Source: Flabesymbios commensalis
Taxonomy: Eukaryota > Annelida > Polychaeta > Terebellida > Flabelligeridae
NCBI GenBank assembly: GCA_964017125.1
Contig: OZ024902.1
Location: forward strand, 54,975,245-55,039,244
Reading direction: 5' to 3'
Length of the DNA: 64,000 nt
The translations under genes were made by a program, and so were the position numbers. This document shows positions 48,101 to 56,305 of this stretch, piece by piece (within the stretch, counting starts at the first letter, position 1; every line of letters begins with the position of its first letter). The notes beneath the pieces are model-generated. The model ran no database searches. It saw only the letters and a list, made by a program, of their open reading frames with translations, and was not told the DNA's origin.

Positions 48101-50317
48101 AGTAGAAATATTTTTACTCTCACAGTCAGGGGGTCGACTTTAGACATCTACAGACATCAGATTTTGACGACTCAAGGCGATCCCCGCACTGTAAGGGTGA
48201 AGGGAAGTTATTGGAGGACTCTTATTTATCACAAGAATTTCAGAGCAAGTTGGGTGACCTTTATCTATTCACTTTGATGTCAAAGAACAGAAAAAAGTGT
48301 TTTTTTGTCCTCACTTTCACCGATATTTCAATCTCATCGCACAATAAAAAATGTTGGTACTTGCCATAGGTAGCCTTTTTTCAATGTTGATGTTGCTTTT
48401 ATATAATTATTGTGGAGGTGGTTGCATTTTTTTACAACTTCTCTGTTTGCCATATTTATAACATGATTATCCATGGGTGCTGATACGTTTCATTTCTTTA
48501 TTTTCCACAGGAACTTATACTCAACAAACAAGTGTGTGTGAATGGCACCAAAATAGAGAAAACTGGATTTCAGTATATTTGGCCTTCTCTCACAGTGGAA
48601 GCTGGAAGGGAGGTATGCAATAATTTTGTCGGATACACTAAATATAACAAACAAGTTTTTCCAATTGCAATACATATTACGTAGCATGCCAACAAATTTA
48701 ATATGCAATGTAATATGCATCAAACTGTGCAAAGTAGCCACATTTGTAACATTGTGAACTACATGTATCTTGTAGAAAAAACTGGTAGTGTTTCGGGTCA
48801 ACACAAGCATCCCCTGTTTTTACACTAAATTGAATCTTGATGCAATGCAAGCAGATAGCATTTGGTAGCACTCGTCAAAGGCTCCAATGCATAGATTCAT
48901 AAAATTCTGAAAGAGTTCTCAGTGTTTGTAACTGACTGGATTTTATGACATTTATTGGATTTTAGCATATTCATTGATAAACAGGGCTGGCAATATTCTC
49001 GAGGTGGGAAAACCTGGGCTGGGTAATAATGTTTTTTTAGCCCAAGTGGGCAATAATGAAAAATACAAAAAAAGTATGCATTTTATTAGAATCAAACTCA
49101 TGATTCTCATCTCCTTGTTCATTTCATCCATTAAATTTAAATATTTACCGGTGCTGGACAATAATGTTTTTTTAGCACAAATTGACAATAATAGAAATTT
49201 TTTTTTACAGAATCCAACATTTATCAATAATTAAATATAACTTCTCATCTCATTGTTTATTTCATTCATTAATTCAATGAAAAATCATTAATAGTCATAG
49301 GCCTATACTGATTAGACCATTAATTTTCACAACACTTAACCAGTGCATAATTATTGACCAGGTGATCTGTGTGAAGACGCTATATCGTGTGACCTTTATT
49401 TAACATGTTTACATGTGTACAAAAACAAATAGTTCCTGGGGTACTGAATGTGTGCCATGTACGCATTTCACAGGTTTAGAGCTGGATTTAACTAAGTGGT
49501 ATCGATTTAGAAAAATTTACAAATCAATTTACCCAGAACTTGAAAAAAAACTAATATTATTTAAACCAAAAAAACAACCTGCTAATATGTTATGATACGT
49601 AATCTGTAGACGCCAGTTGTCGTGAACTTTCTATTGATGAGAGTTTTAACAGCTAATTGCTTGCGCTGTACACACACATGCACAAATTAAACATACTATA
49701 AAGGATCAGGGGTGGTAAATTCGAAATTGTATTTCAATGGAGGGTATAGGCAGATGCCTAATATTTCCCATTTTAACCTGTATGTATCCATATTGCCCAC
49801 TGGGCCGGGGAATATTAATATCACCCGGGTTTTTGCCAATCCTGAGGATAAAGTAGGAGTTTTGACAATTTGGTGCCTATCTGTCGGTTCTTAAGGAAAT
49901 ATTGAGTTTTGTTGTCAGACAGATTTTATTGTTGTTGACGCAGTGTATGTCCTTGATATGTGGACAGATCTTGATAATGTCTATATGACAGCTTCACATG
50001 TAAGTGATCATAAGCAAAGGTTCCTGCCTTACAAAGCCATACTGGTGAAGTAATATCGTGGCTACTATACACTTACTGCTATGTACAGTAGCTTACAATG
50101 GATGAAATCTACTCTATTGCATAATTTGTCAAAAATATGATTATAGAATTACAAAGAGTGAATTGTCACACGTAGGCCTACACATTTAAAACTAATTATT
50201 GTTATAAACTTTTTTGAATAAAATTTTGAATAAATATTTGTATTTTATTTACAGATTATTCATGACTATGCAAGGTTAAACCTTTTCCCTAGAATTTTAC
50301 TTTCATCTTCGTCGTGA
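30129..50317 (+). CDS. Extended short-chain dehydrogenase/reductase (NAD-dependent epimerase/dehydratase family), 13 exons, 375 aa
   Basis: Coding exons: 30129-30180, 32339-32400, 37092-37148, 37353-37401, 37912-38006, 39717-39830, 42571-42724, 42904-42956, 44752-44878, 46173-46258, 46618-46731, 48511-48612, 50255-50317. Every junction is GT..AG and keeps the frame; the start is the ATG of MAENGATGSK and the stop follows LLSSSS. Visible parts: Rossmann motif GGVGFIG (residues 17-23), an Asp at 43 (IRVVD) that should favour NAD(H), INCAAET (92-98), EVSTALIHSS (132-141), GRNK with Lys162, and VRPAMVYGLGDR (180-191). The substrate is unknown. In the usual Y-x-x-x-K pair the Tyr position (158) is Leu, so ordinary SDR catalysis is doubtful. 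Coding is about 1.1 kb of a 20-kb gene; introns are filled with repeats. Exon 11 reads through into its intron as an open frame, so the splice at 46731 is inferred from homology of the continuation. Confidence 0.9.
30213..30472 (+). repeat. Dispersed repeat family F (TTAA-type MITE) in intron 1
   Basis: CTTTAAGCGCTGCAATATTT at the left, CCTATGTTATGGGTCTACGG in the middle and GACGTCTAAAGTAAATCCCC at the right. Same order at 47993-48200; opposite orientation at 52385-52611 and 58395-58589; a split copy at 40043-40735. Confidence 0.7.
30835..31230 (+). repeat. Tandem duplication of a ~190-bp segment in intron 1
   Basis: CAGATTTTTAACCAGGACCC ... CCCATGGAGGCTTTTA ... CATTACTCTCTTGTTATTT occurs at 30,838-31,020 and again at 31,050-31,220, about 85% alike by eye. 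Both end in CTCTTGTTATTT, as the modular repeats do. Confidence 0.75.
32675..36627 (+). mobile_element. Modular repeat family B (about 14 modules), interrupted by a family A element, intron 2
   Basis: Begins GGCTCCCGTAGG and GGAGCTATGGATTCCGCCTC, is interrupted at 32,729-33,936, and resumes with GCCTATAACTTTGTACG. From about 34,430 it consists of ~140-bp modules built on GCTAGACCATTACTATAAAA, AGGATGCATCTTGAAAAAT and CAAAATGGCCGCCTATCGGC. It closes with AGAGCGGGAGCTCCTGG and GTCTTGTTA. A second copy, uninterrupted, is at 54530-56305. Module number differs (about 14 against 8). Confidence 0.8.
32729..33936 (+). mobile_element. Modular repeat family A, six- to seven-module copy inserted in family B
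   Basis: Starts with two copies of a 31-bp leader (AGCCCGCCTTTTAATTTTAA ... AAAAAAGGT), then modules of ~160 bp at about 32,839, 33,001, 33,160, 33,320, 33,479, 33,640 and 33,806, and ends GGCGGGCTATTATCGAGTG and CTCTTGTT. The family B sequence on either side is continuous when compared with 54530-56305, so this is an insertion. Confidence 0.85.
38200..38700 (+). repeat. Modular repeat (family D) in intron 5
   Basis: Three ~130-bp modules, each with CTTGTCACCCTGATAACTTC-like text, a CGCTTATCCGATATAC phrase, TTCAGAATGTT(C/T)GGAAAAATA and GTCATAGTGGCCATCTT. Preceded by a GC-rich leader (GCCGCCAGCGCCTCCGCAG). The plan resembles families A, B and E, but the sequence differs. Confidence 0.6.
38956..39052. 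repeat. Decayed hairpin MITE (CCCAGTAAAC variant) in intron 5
   Basis: CCCAGTAAACAACACATTTG at the left and GTTTACTTGG at the right, with ATAATGTTGCAC facing GTTGTGCCAATGTTAT. Confidence 0.6.
39330..39617 (+). repeat. Relic of B-type modules ending CTCTTGTTA, intron 5
   Basis: TTATTGACTTTAATATGCAT, AAACAAAATGTGAGATTTCA and CACAATGGCCGACT recur as in family B, closing with GTCTCGCCTCTTGTTA at about 39,617. Confidence 0.6.
40043..40735 (-). repeat. Family F copy split by family G repeat, intron 6
   Basis: Family F text (ACAGACGTCAGATGCTGACG, CTCCCACTGTAAGG) stops at about 40,116 and resumes at 40,573 with TAAGAGTACAAATATTTCTA, finishing TTTAGCGCTTTAAGGG. Between them is a ~455-bp repeat (TTATTTTATTAAAGTTGGC ... 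TCGGTCGGG) also found at 47,518-47,888. Confidence 0.7.
42006..42231. mobile_element. TTAA-flanked MITE (226 bp), family H, intron 6
   Basis: Ends CCCTTAGAACTCTGAG and CAGTGTTCTAAGGG are inverted copies, with TTAA outside both (42002-42005 and 42232-42235). A stable internal hairpin (ACTTGAAGTTGTG ... CACAACTTCAAGT around CTCGCTACCGCGATC) lies near the left end. piggyBac-like TTAA insertion is likely. Confidence 0.8.
42236..42497. mobile_element. Second family H MITE, sharing a TTAA with the first; right end truncated
   Basis: Begins CCCTTAGAGCACTGAG directly after the TTAA that ends the previous copy, has the same internal hairpin and ends CAGTGTTCTAA without the final GGG and TTAA. The two copies are diverged, so this is two insertions or an old duplication. 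Confidence 0.75.
43050..43220 (+). repeat. Dispersed repeat also at 26577-26735, intron 8
   Basis: GGTTGATTGCATTCAAATATG, TATTTCTGATGATCTGATAA and GCCACAGCCATTATGAAAAAA occur in the same order as at 26,600-26,730. Confidence 0.65.
43641..44124 (+). mobile_element. Modular repeat family E, intron 8
   Basis: Begins TATCCCCCGCCGTAAGG, contains three ~100-bp modules (GATATGGAGATGTGCAGGT with AAATTCAAAATGG and GCGCAAAAA), and ends GGCAGGGGATTATATAG and CTTCTTGTTA. CCCCCGCC at the start and GGCAGGGG near the end are roughly inverted. Confidence 0.7.
44483..44575. mobile_element. Palindromic MITE (93 bp) flanked by TTAA, intron 8
   Basis: AGTGACACAATCAAGCC at the left and GGCCTGATTGTGTCGCT at the right, with TTAA outside both (44479-44482 and 44576-44579). 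Confidence 0.85.
45355..45778 (+). mobile_element. Modular repeat family A, 5'-truncated copy, intron 9
   Basis: Three decayed modules (GGGCGCGATAACTTC, CAAATTTGTTATGCATATTA, AACATGGCCGATTTATTGTG) ending GGCGGGCTTTTGTCAAGTG and CTGTTGTT. The AGCCCGCC leader is missing. Confidence 0.75.
46343..46579. mobile_element. Decayed TTAA MITE related to family H, intron 10
   Basis: TTAACCCTTAAACTGCC at the left, the internal hairpin CACTTGAAGTTGTAGATCG ... CACAACTTCAAATGGGTG, and GGCGCTTAAGG at the right, about 35 bases before exon 11. Confidence 0.65.
47518..48200 (+). repeat. Family G repeat (47518-47888) and family F repeat (47993-48200), intron 11
   Basis: Family G: AGATTTTTTTGTCAAATTTTG, CAAATCACAAAAAGTG, AAGTTTAAGATCTGGTTG, ATTCGGTCGGGTTAAACGC, as at 40,117-40,575. 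Family F: CTTAAAGCGCTGAATTTTT ... CCCCGCACTGTAAGGG, as in intron 1. Confidence 0.7.
49021..49265 (+). repeat. Tandem ~130-bp duplication, intron 12
   Basis: AATAATGTTTTTTTAGCCCA ... CAATAATG(A)AAA ... TCTCATCTCCTTGTTCATTTC occurs twice (from about 49,027 and 49,161), producing a repeated NNVFLAQ pattern in an otherwise meaningless open frame. Confidence 0.7.
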
Positions 50318-52200
50318 TGATGCTGTTTGGTATACACACTATGCTGCTGATTTCAATAACTGGAGAACTATACCACGGAAAGTTAAGAACAATAATAAAC
50401 ACAATTGGATTGTAGGCCCACTTTCCAGATACATCACCTAGGTATTTTACTCGCATATATGCCCTTTTACAAAAGTGGCATATACGACCGTATTATACCA
50501 TCGTGATGAGTTGTCATCACAACATAGTTGTCAAAAAATTCATTTATCAAATTCATGTAGTAATATTATTACGATCAGTGTTTCTTCCTTTTCTCTTTGT
50601 TTTATTGAAATTATCGCTAATGGAAGTTGAAGCACTGTCTCAACAAAAATGTGTTCACCATAGCCTATGTCAGTTTATCGTTAGACCAAAGTATTTGATT
50701 GTGGTACATGTACAACATTAAGCCAACATAGGGTGATCATTTCTTGTTAGATGGGTGGGTGCAGATATTGCGACACATTTTAACTGTAAGGGACATGTCC
50801 AGATTAGCATTTTATGGATTTCTTATCCTTTGTTAAGATCTGTATAATTATATTGGATTGGATTTAGTTAGCATTCTGGATAAAATCCTTACTCACAAAG
50901 GACGTGTATGTAATAGCTACTAGTACCTCTCCAGTATTTTAAATGACTTGTCTCGCCAATTATGCTATCATCATCCTTCTGTATTGATTTGTGCTTATTG
51001 CGCATGATTAAGTGAGATTGGAAATATATTTGATTGTACATGTTTGTATACTTGTATGTAAGTATGATATCCCAAATAGGGTTATACAATATAATAATGT
51101 ACTTAAATATCTGTTAACTATAAGTAATATGATATTCCACATGAGATAATACAGGTTATGTCTTGATTAGGAAATGTTGTGTTATACAATTTATTGTAGC
51201 AGGAAAACTGAAGCAGAATAGTACATAGGTTTGCTTGTTATTTACTACATCACATTGCCCCGTTTGAACATGCTTCCGAGCGAGCACGACACATTTAGCT
51301 AATGTTTGACCATTGTTGGGCCGACGTCGTAGACGGTGGGCCAACATTGGTCAAGCATTGGCTAGATGTGTCGCGTTTGCTGGGGTCAGACTAGCGGATG
51401 CAAATACATGTAAAAAATTCAACTTCATTTAGCCTAGCCCTGACATTCCACATGACATTTACTACGTTTTTATAGATATTTATCAAGTACTTAACACTTC
51501 AGTCTTACATGTAATTGTGTTGATTATATTTTGCATATCATAAGTATATCAAGTAAGTAGAATCACAGCATTGTTTATTTTTCGTGCTGTTGCCAAAGAA
51601 ACCCACGTCTGGAGCTCGTTCGTTATTCCGCGATATTCACATGAGCGAGATGGGCTTCAATGTACAGTTCCATGTAGACAATCGTGGCCCATGCAGATGC
51701 TGACTCAGTTGGTGAATAGCTTATTAAATAAGTAAATGCATGCAGTGTATCTTATCACACAAGACATTGATTGTCAATCTAAGCGGTTTTCTTTGCTTTT
51801 ACAATAAGACGTGCCTGTAATAGCAGTTGTTTTTGAATATCTACACATTATAGTATATTATACCGCTGTCACTCACAGCAGATGAATCTAATGCACATCG
51901 AGTTTCTGTGCTACTTGGTGCTTTCAGTATTACCCTGGTGCTATGCATTATTGTGGCTTCTGCTGAGGAAATGTTGTTATTAAAACGAATGTTTTGTGAT
52001 AATGAAATGTGATTATTAGGCAGGTAACTTTAAGTGTTGTTCGTAAGAATTTTGATACGTATACACACATTTTGTAATTAAAAAAGTAGTAGTATTCTTT
52101 GCAATACTGCTGTGCTAGCCCAACGCGAAAAACGAGCTAAAACCGTAAAATAATGGATTTGCTTTTTGCAGTGATATAATCACCATTCACCATAATGAAG
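50318..52200. other. Intergenic DNA after the dehydrogenase gene
   Basis: The 3' UTR must begin here; no single convincing polyadenylation signal stands out (AATAAA-like AATAATAAAC lies at about 50,389). Apart from the hairpin MITE at 51,276 I see no gene. Confidence 0.45.
51276..51384. repeat. Hairpin MITE, CCCAGCAAACAC family
   Basis: Left CCGAGCGAGCACGACACATT, right ATGTGTCGCGTTTGCTGGG; apex GCCGACGTCGTAGACGGTGG. Near-perfect pairing of AGCTAATGTTTGACCATTG with CAAGCATTGGCT. Confidence 0.85.
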
Positions 52201-52204
52201 GGCT

Positions 52205-52614
52205 GGATTAAATTAATTAATTTTTCACCCACTCGAAGCTGTGTCTCGCTACCGCAACCCACAACTCAAGTAGGTAAAAATACTCATATTTGTTTGATTT
52301 GATACAAAACATTTGCAGATATTGATATTTAAGCGCTCATTTGGTTCCCATTAACATCGATTTGATCGGTTAATATAACCCGACTTTAAGCGTCAGAATC
52401 TGACGCCTGTAGCCGTCAGATTCTGACGTCTAAAGTCTATCCCCGCACTGTAAGAAATAAAATATTTATAATGGTCATAAACCAATAACATAGCCTTAGG
52501 TATTCAAATATAGTGGAAAAGGGTAATTAAGACTTTTATTTTGATTTCAAATTGAAAAAAAACCCACTTTGATCTGCATGGTTTATACAAAAATATTTCA
52601 GCACATTAAGGGTT
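52205..52614 (-). repeat. Relics of families H and F side by side
   Basis: TTTTTCACCCACTCGAAGCTG with CTCGCTACCGCAACCC (family H) at 52,221-52,262, then family F in reverse orientation from the near-palindrome GTCAGATTCTGACGTC at about 52,416 to TTTCAGCACATTAAGGG and TTAA (52,612-52,615). Confidence 0.65.
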
Positions 52615-52774
52615 AACGAAATGACTGCTGCTGATTGACCAAACAGTGACGTGACTTGAATACACCGTCCGTCCTTGGGTAGGCGTTACCCAGTAACGAA
52701 ATGACTGCTGCTGATTGACTAAACAGTGACGTGACTTGAATACACCGTCCGTCCTTGGGTAGGCGTTACCCAGT
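52615..52774 (+). repeat. 80-bp tandem duplication, one mismatch
   Basis: AACGAAATGACTGCTGCTGA ... GGTAGGCGTTACCCAGT occurs twice head to tail with period 80; the only difference I see is GACCAAAC against GACTAAAC. The near identity points to a recent duplication (or slippage) next to a hairpin MITE. Confidence 0.95.
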
Positions 52775-52874
52775 AAACAGAACATTTGTATAACATTTAT
52801 GCAATGTTGGACCAACGTCGAAGACGTTAGGCCGACGCTGTATAAATGTTATACAAATGTTTTGCGATTACTGG
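52770..52874. repeat. Hairpin MITE, CCAGTAAAC variant
   Basis: Left CCAGTAAACAGAACATTTGT, right ACAAATGTTTTGCGATTACTGG in part; TATAACATTTATGCAATG faces its complement; apex CCAACGTCGAAGACGTTAGG. AC lies outside both ends. Confidence 0.85.
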
Positions 52875-54529
52875 ACAAGAACTACAATTCGCCCCAATAT
52901 TACACTTGGTAAATTATTGCAGCTATTGTATTTTTTCTGACAACTCCTTGCAGCTACGTCATTTCACTGAAAATACTAATAATCTTGCCGTGTCTCGTCT
53001 ACATTATATTTTTGGCCCAAATTTAGAACACACACATGCCGCGGTAATTTGTTTGTCTTCAATTAATTTTATGGATGACGGAAAGCAAAAATGGTGCGGC
53101 GAAATAAAAAAAAATTGTTGTTTCAAAAAAATTGAGTGGCGAAATAATTTATTTTTTTTAATAAAAAATTTCAATCACGGTAAAATCGAAGCGGCGAATC
53201 CGTCATCCATAAAATTATTTTGCTGTGGCCTAAGGTTTGTCAGTTATTTCATTTTGCCTCGATATTCAACTCGATTATTTTACAGAATATTTTTTAAGAT
53301 TAGGTCAAAAGAAATGAATTAATATAAGAAATTTCATTAATAATGAAAACTTGATTTTCTTAAATATTTGTCTGATTGCAAAATTATGTCCATGCAGTGC
53401 TCTTCGGATTTTCAAGTGGATGCTCCATTAACACATTATTTTGTTAGCTTGTCTGAATCGCCATTCCATTACTTAAAGCACATGTATACGTAACGTGGCG
53501 GTAATACAATTTCTGTATCCACAGACGTTCTGACCTTCAGATCATTGTCATTTCACGAACCTTTTACACAGGTGAAATTACGACTTAATTGCTGCAGCGA
53601 AGCAGCAGGCCCCTGCTCGAAGCCTATGATCTGCGGTGTAGGTCACCCTATGTTATGGAGTGTTTAAGATTACTGTATGTATGTCATATGCTGTAATGTA
53701 ATAACTAATATATTTCAGTAAAGATAATTTTAATATAAAATATGCATTCAGTAATCGAGTTTGGGCACCGTATCCTTACTTTATGCATTGGAAATGTTTG
53801 TGCCAACTACTTATTTTGTTGATGTTGCCGTGAACAGTTCATACTATGTTACAGTTATTTTGAATGCAATTTTCACATTGATACAATAAACATTATATTA
53901 CGTTAGATTTGTGTTTTATCACTTTAATATAGTAGCCTATATATATTAAAAGGTAGAAAAAATTTTGAGCGACGAAGGCTTATTAAGGATGGTGAAATTA
54001 TTATCATAGTAGTACCTAAATCCCGTGGGTGTAAGATGGCCGCCAACTTTGAAAAAATGATATAACTTCCAAGCAATTTCACTTAGGGAGATTTTTATAT
54101 AAATATGTCTGCTACTACTCGGTTCTGTTCTAATACATACTTTTTGCATGGAAAGAGCAAATGCTCCCGGAATGTACCGTAACAATACACCATAGCAAAC
54201 AGCATTCAAATTATAGGTTAAGAAAGTGAAATCCGGACCTGACTATTAGGTCTAATTAAGCAGCCCGAGATCCACGGACCACAGCTTTACGGTGTGTAGC
54301 TAAGTTAAGTTAAAATTTGTATATCTGAATCTGGCATCGACATAAAAATTTAGGCTAATAATTATAATACATTGATATCTGATTTAAATGAGAGAATTTG
54401 GCATGTTTGGCGGGAATATATAATAAGCTTTAACAATGTCTAATCATCAGAACAATACAACAGCAATTCCAACTAGATAGCGTACCCCAGCTCGGTAAGG
54501 AGACGGATCACAGGATATTTCGAATTATT
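52875..54529. other. Intergenic DNA with one small MITE
   Basis: A ~165-bp TIR element (TTTTATGGATGACGGA at 53,068 and TCCGTCATCCATAAAA at 53,199) lies inside an open frame of 158 codons (52,846-53,322) that has no protein similarity and spans two repeats. No gene recognised. Confidence 0.55.
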
Positions 54530-56305
54530 AGCTCCCGCCGTCACCATAGGTCAGACGGAGGGAGCTATGGATTCCGCCTCCGTCCGGGTTTTTACCTCTT
54601 CTTTCGCCTATAACTTTCTTAGAAAATAAGCTAGGATAACAATTATTGGTATGTAATCAATACGAAAGGTCGCAGAGGAGAAAATGATGTTACGGCGTTG
54701 GGCCGTCCGTGAACAATTCGTTTCCAGAGCATATCTCGGGATGTACTTGTCCGATTGTCTTCAAATTTTACATACAACACCTCTAGGCGGTCTAGTTGTG
54801 CTTTTTGGGGTACATGAACTTCGACCTACTTTTGGTTCAGAACTATGACCTATTTAGACGTTTTGGCGCACAGTTTGTTTCGGGAGCATATCTCGAAAAC
54901 TACTGGGCCGATTACAGTCATATTGCACATACATGTTCTCTAAGGTCCCTAGTTGTGCCTTTTCAGGTTTTCGGACCTTGACTTTGATGTTGACCCAGCA
55001 CTTTGACCTAATTTATAACATCGGTAAATCCGACTGAAATATTTTGCGGAATATCATAAAAACCGCTCAAGATAGCTGCACCATTACTGTAAAACAAATT
55101 GTAAGGTTTCAGGAGAGGATGCATCTTGAAAAAATTCAAAATGGCCGCCTATCGGCCATTATTCACTTCGACAGGCCTGATATTGCGAAATATCATGAAA
55201 ACCGCTCAAGATAGCTACACCATTACTATAAAACAAATTGTAAGGTTTCAGGAGAGGATGTATTTTGAAAAAAATCAACTCGATCAATGTCAAAATGGCC
55301 GCCTATCGGCCATTATTCACCTCGACAGGCCTGATATTGTGTAACCGGTGCTAGATAGCTGAACCATTACTATAAAACGAATGGGAGATTTCAGGAGAGG
55401 ATGCATCTTGAAAAATTTAGACTCGAACGACGATCAAATTCAAAATGGCCGCCCATCGGCCATTATTCACTTTCACATGGCCGATCTTTGTTAAACTGTG
55501 CTAGATGGCTAGACCATTATTATAAAACGAAATGAGAGATTTCAGGTGAGGATGCATCTTGAAAAATTTGACTCGATCAAATTCAAAATGGCTTCCTATC
55601 GGCCATTATTTATTTTGACATGGCCAATATTTGGTAAACCGTGCTAGATAGCAAGACCATTACTATAGAAAAAAATGTGAGTTTTTGGGAGAGGATGTAC
55701 CCTGGAAATTTGTAACTCTATCGAATTCAAAATGGCCGACAATCGACATTATTTACCTCGATAGGCTTGATATGAGGTAAACCGTGCTAGATAGCTAGAC
55801 CATTACTATAAAACAAAATGTGACGTTTCAGGAGAGGGTGCATCTAGAAAAATTTCGACTCGATCAAATTCAAAATGGCCCCTATCGACCATTAATCACT
55901 TTCACATGCCCAATATTTAGCAAACTGTGTTAGATGGCTAGACCATTACTATAAAGCAAAATGTGAGGAGGATACACCCTGAAACTGTATAATTATGTAT
56001 ATTGAATTCAAAATGACCGACAATCGGCCATTATTTACCTCGATTGGCCTGATATCGGGTAAACCGTGCCAGATAGGTAGACCATTACTGGGATACTGAT
56101 TAGGATCATTAATTGCAATGGAGGTTTGCTATCTCTGACAGAGTGTCTAGTACTTGTCTTACTCTTAGACTGAGCCTCTTAGACCTAGTTGTCTTGCGTC
56201 TTGATTTTTGACCTATCCTAGGACTACATTAATAACCCTACTCAAAATTGCTTAAATCAAATTCTAATTCGGAGCGGGAGCTCTTGGACTTATGTAGTCT
56301 TGTTA
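54530..56305 (+). mobile_element. Modular repeat family B, eight-module copy
   Basis: Begins AGCTCCCGCCGTCACC and GGAGCTATGGATTCCGCCTC, carries the leader GCCTATAACTTTCTTAG and TCCAGAGCATATCTCGG, about eight ~140-bp modules (ACCATTACTATAAAAC..., CAAAATGGCCGCCTATCGGC), and ends GGAGCGGGAGCTCTTGG and GTCTTGTTA. AGCTCCCGC and GCGGGAGCT form short inverted ends. Confidence 0.85.

Noticed and set aside
52846-53322. 158-codon open frame
   Set aside because: It spans a hairpin MITE and a TTTTATGGATGACGGA-ended element; no protein similarity.
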